From assembly GCA_947628375.1 (NCBI GenBank), contig CANQZQ010000003.1, forward strand, positions 1-34,345: DNA of 34,345 nt, read 5' to 3'. A model generated the notes under the pieces. It was not told the DNA's origin. It saw only the letters and a program-made list of their open reading frames with translations, and searched no databases. Position 1 is the first letter of the stretch, and each line of letters begins with the position of its first letter. Of this stretch, positions 24,773 to 34,345 are shown piece by piece. The position numbers were made by a program, and so were the translations under genes. This DNA is from an uncultured Bacilli bacterium (GTDB taxonomy: Bacteria > Bacillota_I > Bacilli_A > RF39 > UBA660).

Positions 24773-26363
24773 ATGGAAAGACAAAATATTGTTCGCTCGG
24801 GGGGGGGTATTAAAAAGTAAATTAAAAGTTTTATGGGCCGTAATACTCGTAACACTTTTAATTGGAAGCCTGGGAATAAGTTATGCTTATTTTAATGCAG
24901 TAGATAGTAATAAAAGAACAGCAAATGTTATTTTAAAAGGTAAGACAGGATGTATAGATGTAAGCTTAACTGAAAACGAAGTAGAATTGCAATATAATTA
25001 TCCAATAACAGATGAATATGCCATAGATAATGTTAAACCAATAACAATAACAATAAAAAATAATTGTAGTACAGATGATGTCGATTATAGTTTAGTAATA
25101 ACAACATTATCAAATTATGAAGATGAAGATGAAAATAATCCAAATATACCAGCCAGTAAAATAAAGACAAAGATTGATAAGAATAATGAAACATTAATAG
25201 AAACTAATTTTTTAAATGAAATAAATAAATTAAAAGATAATACAACAACCAAGACATTAATAGATAACAAATTAAATAATATGAATGAGACAAAAGGATA
25301 TAGTCATAAAAATACATATGTAATAGATAAAGAAAAGATAACAAAAAATGATACAATAACATATGAGATATATATGTGGATAGATTACAATGAAGGGGGT
25401 ATAAATAATTCAACCAAGGGAAAGACATTTAAAAATATAATAAGTGTAGTAGTAAATAATCCAGAGGACAGTGTAAAAGCAGGAGTTGAACTAAATGCAA
25501 TGGAATATGTACTTGCTCAAAAACCAAATGGGCTAAGTGAAAAGCTACTAGGAGACATGTATAGATTTGTTGGGACTAAAGCAGATGTAAATAATTATAT
25601 ATGTTTTGGAACAACAAATAAAGATGAATGTACTGAGACAAGTGATTATATGTACAGAATAATAGGAATAACACAAGATGGAAAAATGAAGTTAATTAAA
25701 AATACAGCTATAAGGGAGGAAACCTTATATCAATATTACTGGCATAGTGACTTGAGAGCTGGAGCGACGTGGGAAGATTCTGATATATTTAAAAGATTGA
25801 ATGGTAATGATGTTAATCAATCTGGATCCTCTAATTTATTTATAGATAGTAAAACGAGTAATGTACAATATATAACGACTGGAAACAATTGGTATAACAA
25901 GATAGAGGACCACACCTGGAAATATGGTGATGTACCGAGTATAGATACTGATGCTGATAGTGTATATAGTATAGAGAGTAAGTTTGCTGATGTCATTCAA
26001 GCAAAGGTTGGATTAATATATGTAAGTGATTATTACTATTCGTATAGTATTTCGGGAAAAGATTCATCAGATACAAATTGCAATTACGCTGATCATTCTG
26101 TGAGATGTATTAATAGTTGGATGCATATAAGTAATAATGGAAAAACTGATGATTATCAAGTTGAATGGACAATGGATCGATTTGGTAAAAACTACAATTT
26201 TAATTACGTGACATATTTCATATCTGATAACGGAAGTGCTAGTGCTAATGAAAATGTATTGTACTCCAATGACTCCGTTCGCCCGGTCTTCTATCTGAAC
26301 TCTGATATTACATTATCTGGAGGGATTGGTAGTTTATCAGATCCATTTATAGTTGAAAAATAA
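24773..26363 (+). CDS. Membrane-anchored surface protein with C-terminal lectin-like (DUF6273-style) domain; 5' end out of frame across a poly-G tract
   Basis: Large ORF (24789-26363) lacks its own SD. ATG 24773 has SD AGAGGA but reads MERQNIVRSGGGIKK* through 9 Gs (24799-24807). With 8 Gs it reads MERQNIVRSGGVLKSKLKVLWAVILVTLLIGSLGISYAYF... into the ORF. Confidence 0.85.
24799..24807. repeat. Homopolymeric G9 tract within the 5' coding region
   Basis: gttcgctcGGGGGGGGGtattaaaa. Confidence 0.95.
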
Positions 26364-26377
26364 GTAATTTATTATAA

Positions 26378-26408
26378 AAATAGTTTTGAAATAGGAAACT
26401 ATTTTTTT
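26378..26408 (+). terminator. Rho-independent terminator
   Basis: AAATAGTTT-TGAAATAGG-AAACTATTT followed by T-tract. Confidence 0.75.
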
Positions 26409-26438
26409 AAATTTAAAAAATTAAAAAATTTTTAAAAA

Positions 26439-26466
26439 TTAGCACTCATATATTGACAAGTGCTAA
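26439..26466. promoter_or_regulatory. CIRCE-like element 1 (10-nt spacer)
   Basis: TTAGCACTC-atatattgac-AAGTGCTAA. Confidence 0.85.
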
Positions 26467-26481
26467 GCATAATATTATAAT
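26453..26481 (+). promoter_or_regulatory. Sigma-A promoter of the hrcA operon
   Basis: TTGACA (26453-26458), 17-bp spacer, TATAAT (26476-26481). Confidence 0.85.
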
Positions 26482-26485
26482 GATA

Positions 26486-26512
26486 TTAGCATTCAAAAAA
26501 GAGGAGTGCTAA
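26486..26512. promoter_or_regulatory. CIRCE element 2 (canonical 9-nt spacer)
   Basis: TTAGCATTC-aaaaaagag-GAGTGCTAA. Confidence 0.9.
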
Positions 26513-26540
26513 TATTAAGAAAGCGGGTGATATATTGATA

Positions 26541-27537
26541 ATGGATGATCGTAAAAAAGCATTACTTAAAGAAATAGTTGAAACTTACGTTAAAACTGTT
26601 AAGCCTGTGGGTAGTAATTCTTTGTGCAAAAAGTTAAAATGTTCAAGCGCAACCATAAGAAATGAAATGGTTATGTTAGAAAATATGGGATATATCGAAA
26701 AAAATCATATCTCCAGTGGCCGAATACCCAGTGAAAAAGGTTATAAATATTATGTAGAACATTTAATGAAGCCTAAAGATTTAACTGGTGAAGATATGTT
26801 AAAACTTCAAACAATATTTTCTAATCATGATTTAAAAGTTAATGACGCTGTTACTAAATGTATGGAAATAATTAGTGATTTAACAAATTATACTTCCGTA
26901 GTATTAGGTAAAAGTAGCAGTGATAATTTACTTAAGCAAATTAATATAATTGCTTTAGATGAAGAAAGAATAGTTGCAGTAGTTTGTACTGATAAAGGAG
27001 TTGTGGAAAACAAACAATTTATCTTAGAAAAAAATACCGATATTAATGAAATAGTTAAAACTGGGGAAATGATTAATAAAATGTTAGTAGGTACCCCAAT
27101 TGATAAAGTATCAGAAAAACTCGAATTTGAAATAAAACCAATTATTGCCAAGAAGATTAAAGATTATGAAACAGTTTATAATATTTTCTATGATGCTTTT
27201 AATGATTTTTTACATCATAATACCAATATTCATGTATCAGGCCGTGTCAATCTACTAAAAGAACCAGAATATGATGATGCCACAAGTATCAAAAGAATAG
27301 CTTCAAAATTAGAAGATGATTCTTTTAAAGAAATGGTAAGTAAAATTGATGGTGGCGAAGATTTAAAAATTTATATCGGCGAAGAAAGCAACTTTGATGA
27401 TAATGTTACGGTTATAAAACGCAAATATAAATCTAATGGTGAAGAAGGAACAATTGCCATTATTGGTCCAAAGAGAATGGAATATGAGAGAGTTGTTTCC
27501 CTTCTAAATTATATGGTAGATAAGATAGAGGAAAAAG

Positions 27538-27554
<17 letters not shown>
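26541..27554 (+). CDS. hrcA: Heat-inducible transcription repressor HrcA
   Basis: DDRKKALLKEIVETYVKTVKPVGSNSLCKKLKCSSATIRNEMVMLENMGYIEKNHISSGRIPSEKGYKYYV. Track start TTG 26535; ATG 26541. Confidence 0.97.
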
Positions 27555-29893
<2,339 letters not shown>

Positions 29894-29899
29894 TAAAAG

Positions 29900-29923
29900 G
29901 AAGAGAAATAATCCTCTTCTTTT
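29900..29923 (+). terminator. Hairpin plus short T-tract between dnaK and pepF
   Basis: GAAGAG-AAATAATC-CTCTTC followed by TTTT. Confidence 0.4.
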
Positions 29924-29941
29924 GCTGTTAGGAAAGGTAAT

Positions 29942-31744
29942 ATGGCAAAAAATAGAGAAGAATTTAATGATAAATATAAGTGGAATACTAAAGATATTTA
30001 TAAAAGTGATGAACTTTGTTTAAAAGATATTAAATACTTAGAAAAAAAGATTAAAGAATATCGAAAATTTAAGGATCATATATTAGATAGCAGTGATAAT
30101 TTATTAAAATTATTAGAGCTTGATACTAATATAGGTATTAAATTAGAACAAGTATTTATTTATGCTCATATCAATAATGATGCTGATACTTTAAATCAAA
30201 GTTATCAAGAATTATTTGGCCAAGCTAAAAATTTATACAGTAAATATTTAGAAGAATCTGCTTATATTGTTCCCGAACTTTTAAAAAGTGATGAAAAAAT
30301 AGTTTTAAATTATATAAAAGAAAATAAGAGCCTAAAAGAATATAGTCGAGTTTTAAAAAATATTTATAGAACAAAAAAACATGTTCTAAGTAGTGAAGTT
30401 GAAGCTTCATTAGGGGCATTTGCTAAATTAATGGATGCCCCTGATGAAATTATGTCTTCGATGTCTGATAGTGATTTTAGATTTGATAATATAGTAGTAG
30501 ATGGTAAGAGTGTTGAACTTACTGAAAGCAATTATTCTGTTTTTATCAGAAGTAATGATAGAGAAGTAAGAAAGCAAGCTTTTGAATCCCTATATAAAAC
30601 TTATAGTAGTTTTAAAACTACCATTGCCACCATTTTACGTAATGAAGTTGAAAAAAGTGTGGCTAATGCCAAAATTAGAAAATATAAAAATACTTTAGAG
30701 GCATCTTTATTTCATGATGAAATAAAGCCTCAAGTTTACCATAATTTAATTAATTCTGTCCATAATAATTTAGAAACTTTATATAAATATTGGCGTTTAA
30801 AGAAAAAATTATTAAATATTAAAGATTTACATTTATATGATACTTATGCTGAACTTGAAACTAAAGATAATGGTAAAAAATATACTTTTGAAGAAGCTAG
30901 AGATTTAGTTTTAGAAATTGTTAAACCTTTAGGTGATAACTATGTAAAAGATTTAACTACTTCTTTTACTAATGGTTGGATTGATTCATGTAATAATAAA
31001 GGTAAAAGGGGAGGAGCTTATTGTACAGCTTGTTATAGTACTCATCCTTATGTTTTATTAAGCTTTGAAGGAAATTTAAATGATGTTTCTACATTAGCTC
31101 ATGAACTTGGTCATGCGATGCATTATTACTATGCTATAAAAAATCAAAGTTATGTTGATTATGGCTATAGTATATTTGTTGCTGAAGTGGCAAGTCAAGT
31201 TAATGAAATCCTTTTATCTCGTTATTTAATGGATCATACTAATGATAAAAATGAAAAACTAAAAATTATTGATGATTTGCTTCAAAAATATAAAGCTAGT
31301 ATTTTTAGACAAACTATGTTTGCTGAATTTGAGCTTTACATTCATGAATATGCTGAGGCTGGTGGTATTTTAACTAGTGATGTCATGAATAATAAATATT
31401 ATGAATTAAATAAGCTTTATTTTGGCAAAGATGTGATAGTAGATGATGAAATTAAATATGAATGGGAAAGAATACCACATTTTTATATGAATTATTATGT
31501 ATATCAATATGCAACTGGTTTTGCTGCAGCGATTAATATTGCCAATAAAATTTATGAAGGCGATGAAAAAGCGCAAAAAGATTATCTAGCTTTCTTAAAA
31601 TTAGGTTGTACTAAAAATCCAATTGATTCTTTAAAATTAGCTGGTGTTGATATGGAAAGCGAAGAAGTCATGAATTATGCTATAAAATTTATGGAAAAGC
31701 TTATAAAGGAATATGATAAACTACAAGGAAGTGAAAAATATTGA
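29942..31744 (+). CDS. pepF: Oligoendopeptidase F family (M3) metallopeptidase
   Basis: [43 protein letters not shown] (HExxH); [20 protein letters not shown]. Confidence 0.94.
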   Translation: MAKNREEFNDKYKWNTKDIYKSDELCLKDIKYLEKKIKEYRKFKDHILDSSDNLLKLLELDTNIGIKLEQVFIYAHINNDADTLNQSYQELFGQAKNLYSKYLEESAYIVPELLKSDEKIVLNYIKENKSLKEYSRVLKNIYRTKKHVLSSEVEASLGAFAKLMDAPDEIMSSMSDSDFRFDNIVVDGKSVELTESNYSVFIRSNDREVRKQAFESLYKTYSSFKTTIATILRNEVEKSVANAKIRKYKNTLEASLFHDEIKPQVYHNLINSVHNNLETLYKYWRLKKKLLNIKDLHLYDTYAELETKDNGKKYTFEEARDLVLEIVKPLGDNYVKDLTTSFTNGWIDSCNNKGKRGGAYCTACYSTHPYVLLSFEGNLNDVSTLAHELGHAMHYYYAIKNQSYVDYGYSIFVAEVASQVNEILLSRYLMDHTNDKNEKLKIIDDLLQKYKASIFRQTMFAEFELYIHEYAEAGGILTSDVMNNKYYELNKLYFGKDVIVDDEIKYEWERIPHFYMNYYVYQYATGFAAAINIANKIYEGDEKAQKDYLAFLKLGCTKNPIDSLKLAGVDMESEEVMNYAIKFMEKLIKEYDKLQGSEKY

Positions 31745-32874
31745 ATAAAAAAGATTATTATGAAATACTTGGTGTTTCAAAAAATGCAACAGATGAAGAA
31801 ATTAAAAGAGCCTTTAGAGTTTTAGCTAAAAAATACCATCCTGATGTTAATAAAGAAGAAGGAGCAGCTGAAAAGTTTAAAGAAATAGGTGAAGCTTATG
31901 CCGTTTTATCTGATAAAAATAAAAGAGCTCAATATGATCAATTTGGTCATGCAGCTTTTGAAAATGGCGGTCCATCTTCGGGATTTGATATGGGTGATAT
32001 TGATCTTGAAGACATATTATCGGACCTTTTTGGTGGCAGTTTCAGAGGTGGCTTTAGTAGTTTTACTGATGCCTTTACTGGCTTTGGTGGCGGAAGAAGA
32101 ACTTCCAGGGCAACCCGTGGCGAAGACTTAATAATGCGCATTAAATTATCTTTTGAAGAAGCTATCAATGGCTGTAAAAAAGATATTAAAGTAAATGTCA
32201 ACGAAGAGTGTAGTGAATGTCAAGGTAAGGGCGGCCATGGCGAAGTTAAATGTCCAACTTGTAATGGTCTTGGCGTAATTAAAGAAGAGCAAAGAAGTCT
32301 TTTTGGAATTATGCAAACTCAAAAAACTTGTCCTGAATGTCGCGGCTCTGGTAGAACTTTTAAGGAAATATGTAACTCTTGTGGTGGAACTGGGAGAGTT
32401 AGAAAAAATAAGACTTTAGAAGTTGATATACCTGCTGGTGTCTTTAGTGGTAGCCAATTAAGATTATCAGGTAAAGGAGGTGCTGGTATAAATGGTGGTG
32501 CTAATGGCGATTTATATTTAGAATTTGAAGTAGAAGAACATGAATTCTTTGAAAGAGAAAATAATGATATATATCTAGAAGTTCCAATTACCATCACTGA
32601 TGCTGCTTTAGGCTGTAGAAAAGAAATTCCCACTTTAACTGGTAACGGCTATATTGAAATTAAACCAGGAACCCAAAATTATACTAAATTAAAATTAAAA
32701 GGCAAGGGAGTAAAAGCAATAAATAGCAATAGTTATGGCGATATGTATGTAGTTATCAATATTATAACTCCAACAAAACTTACTAAAAAACAAAAAGATT
32801 TATTAGAGGAATTAAGTAAAACTGATTTAGATAGTGAGCCAGAATTTAAAGAATTTAATAAAGCCTTAAAATAA
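31741..32874 (+). CDS. dnaJ: Chaperone DnaJ, TTG start overlapping the pepF stop
   Basis: [37 protein letters not shown]; four CxxCxGxG-type zinc repeats ([32 protein letters not shown]). Confidence 0.98.
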   Translation: MNKKDYYEILGVSKNATDEEIKRAFRVLAKKYHPDVNKEEGAAEKFKEIGEAYAVLSDKNKRAQYDQFGHAAFENGGPSSGFDMGDIDLEDILSDLFGGSFRGGFSSFTDAFTGFGGGRRTSRATRGEDLIMRIKLSFEEAINGCKKDIKVNVNEECSECQGKGGHGEVKCPTCNGLGVIKEEQRSLFGIMQTQKTCPECRGSGRTFKEICNSCGGTGRVRKNKTLEVDIPAGVFSGSQLRLSGKGGAGINGGANGDLYLEFEVEEHEFFERENNDIYLEVPITITDAALGCRKEIPTLTGNGYIEIKPGTQNYTKLKLKGKGVKAINSNSYGDMYVVINIITPTKLTKKQKDLLEELSKTDLDSEPEFKEFNKALK

Positions 32875-32880
32875 AAGAAA

Positions 32881-32916
32881 CTTATTTTTACTAGCTAAGT
32901 AAAGATAAGCTTTTTT
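32881..32916 (+). terminator. Rho-independent terminator of the hrcA-dnaJ operon
   Basis: CTTATTTTTAC-tagctaa-GTAAAGATAAG followed by C and T6. Confidence 0.75.
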
Positions 32917-32946
32917 ATTGATCTTATCGCTAGTACCTAGAAAAAA

Positions 32947-32975
32947 TTGACAATATTTTTAACTTTTAATATAAT
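32947..32975 (+). promoter_or_regulatory. Consensus sigma-A promoter of the 32997 gene
   Basis: TTGACA (32947-32952), 17-bp spacer, TATAAT (32970-32975). Confidence 0.8.
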
Positions 32976-32996
32976 GTATATAAAGGTTGTGCGAAA

Positions 32997-34235
32997 ATGA
33001 AAGAACCTATTCTAGTTAAATTAAAAATGAAAAAAAGATATAAATCAATACTGGCTATTTTAGGAATTTTAATATTAACTATCTTAGTAGTAGGAATTAT
33101 CTATCTTTTTTATGATAAAGTTTTAAATGTGCCTGTGGAAGTAAATGGTGTTTTATCAATTAATTACGTTGATGGTAAAAAAATAAATACTGATTCAAAA
33201 AAAACTATTAAGTTTTCTGTAACTAATGAAAGTGATAATGTTGCTTACTATTATTTATCTTTTAATAATATTAATGGAAAAGGAAGTTATAGTCTTAATT
33301 ATAATGATTCAGTTATTATGGAAGGTAGTTTAGATGAAGAAAATACCTCTACTAATTATATAAGCCTTGATGCTAAAGAAACTAAAGATTATATTTTAAA
33401 AGTTAATGCTGATAATAAAATAAAAGGAAATATTAATGTAGAAATACCAAGTGGTACTATTTTTACTTTTGCAGATACTATACTTAAAAATACTCCTCCA
33501 GTAAACAATTCTATAACTAAGGTTGGTGAGGAAGCCGCTACTAAAGACGAAGGATTAATTAAATCTAGCGATGATTTAGGAATTTCTTATTATTATCGTG
33601 GTAATGTAGTCAATAATTATGTTAATTTTGCCGATAAAACTTGGCGGATTGTAAGAATTAATGGTGATGGTACAACTAGATTAGTTTTAGATGATGCCAT
33701 TAATGATGTTGGTAGTTACTATACTGATGAAGATGAATCTTTTGAATTTAAAAATGTTAGTATGTCATCTTTTTTAAGTGATTGGTTTCAAAATAATTTA
33801 AAAGAAAAAGAAAAATATATAGCTAATACTAAATTTTGCAGTGATATTGTTAAAGATAATGCCAATAATTATATAGCTTATACAAGAATAATGACTAATA
33901 AAATTCCAACTCTTAATTGTTTAGGTGAATTATTTAGTAGTAATATTGGTCTTTTAACTATCGACGAAGTAATTTTAGCTGGTGCATCTCCAATTAATAG
34001 TAATAATAGTTTTTATCTTTATAATAGTTCTCTTAATGAACCGTGGTACACCATGAGTGGTGCAAAAGGAAATGATAAAAATATTTATATGTTTATGATT
34101 GGCACAAATGGCAGTGTAGTTACTAATGTTGAAGGAAATTTATATCGCAAAGTAAGACCCGTAATTAATTTAATAAAAAATATTGAAGTTTCTGGCGATG
34201 GTACTAAAACAAATCCATATACAATTATAGAATAA
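32997..34235 (+). CDS. Membrane-anchored extracellular protein with C-terminal domain related to the other two surface proteins
   Basis: N-terminal TM SILAILGILILTILVVGIIYLFY; C-terminal YRGNVVNNYVNFADKTWRIVRINGDGTTRLVL...YRKVRPVINLIKNIEVSGDGTKTNPYTIIE. Confidence 0.8.
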   Translation: MKEPILVKLKMKKRYKSILAILGILILTILVVGIIYLFYDKVLNVPVEVNGVLSINYVDGKKINTDSKKTIKFSVTNESDNVAYYYLSFNNINGKGSYSLNYNDSVIMEGSLDEENTSTNYISLDAKETKDYILKVNADNKIKGNINVEIPSGTIFTFADTILKNTPPVNNSITKVGEEAATKDEGLIKSSDDLGISYYYRGNVVNNYVNFADKTWRIVRINGDGTTRLVLDDAINDVGSYYTDEDESFEFKNVSMSSFLSDWFQNNLKEKEKYIANTKFCSDIVKDNANNYIAYTRIMTNKIPTLNCLGELFSSNIGLLTIDEVILAGASPINSNNSFYLYNSSLNEPWYTMSGAKGNDKNIYMFMIGTNGSVVTNVEGNLYRKVRPVINLIKNIEVSGDGTKTNPYTIIE

Positions 34236-34253
34236 AAGCCTTTGGGCTTTTTT
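34234..34253 (+). terminator. Rho-independent terminator
   Basis: AAAAGCC-TTTG-GGCTTTT followed by TT. Confidence 0.8.
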
Positions 34254-34324
34254 AATTCATAAAAATCAGATTGAATTAAATTAGAAATTCCCGAAGGTAA
34301 TAAAAAAATGAATTATAGAAGTAA

Positions 34325-34345
34325 AATCCCATATTAATTGGGATT
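34325..34345. repeat. Inverted repeat at the window edge
   Basis: AATCCCA-TATTAAT-TGGGATT; possible terminator truncated by the window end. Confidence 0.5.

Noticed and set aside
32881-32940. Mutually exclusive structures: terminator stem CTTATTTTTAC/GTAAAGATAAG versus ACTAGC..GATAAG/CTTATCGCTAGT, suggestive of an attenuator or riboswitch for the 32997 gene
   Set aside because: A perfect TTGACA-17-TATAAT promoter lies downstream (32947-32975), so this region would not be in the 32997 leader. Better read as the terminator of the dnaJ operon with incidental pairing.

Overview
Low-G+C Firmicutes/Mollicutes-like chromosomal segment, probably an uncultured gut Bacilli lineage such as RF39 (lineage is inference from gene order and protein style). 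It uses the standard code: TGA serves as a stop, for example in ATGA overlaps. Most of the window is housekeeping: rnfC-like/rnfD-like, dnaG-rpoD-trmK, a PilC/GspF-like protein plus prepilin peptidase, spoIIM-like, ireB-ruvX-DUF1292-mltG-O-methyltransferase-U32-U32-greA, tig, lon, spoVID-like/ysxE-like, and hrcA-grpE-dnaK-pepF-dnaJ. Accessory elements are three surface or secreted proteins with related C-terminal lectin-like (DUF6273-style) domains, an intact RelB/DinJ antitoxin with a decayed YafQ-type toxin, and an Rpn-nuclease remnant. The most interesting signals are: (1) a 9-bp poly-G tract at the 5' end of one surface-protein gene, placed so that losing one G joins a well-positioned ATG/SD to the full ORF, which suggests phase variation; (2) C-terminal tails in two surface proteins that are much more G+C rich than their surroundings and enriched in NNC codons, in a fold type used by DGR variable proteins; (3) a tandem-HTH regulator divergent from one surface-protein gene, with a perfect 12-bp inverted repeat lying inside both predicted promoters; (4) an RnfC/RnfD-like pair that keeps its Fe-S motifs but appears to lack the glycine-rich nucleotide/FMN loop. 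No reverse transcriptase, CRISPR array, rRNA or tRNA gene was recognised in the window.
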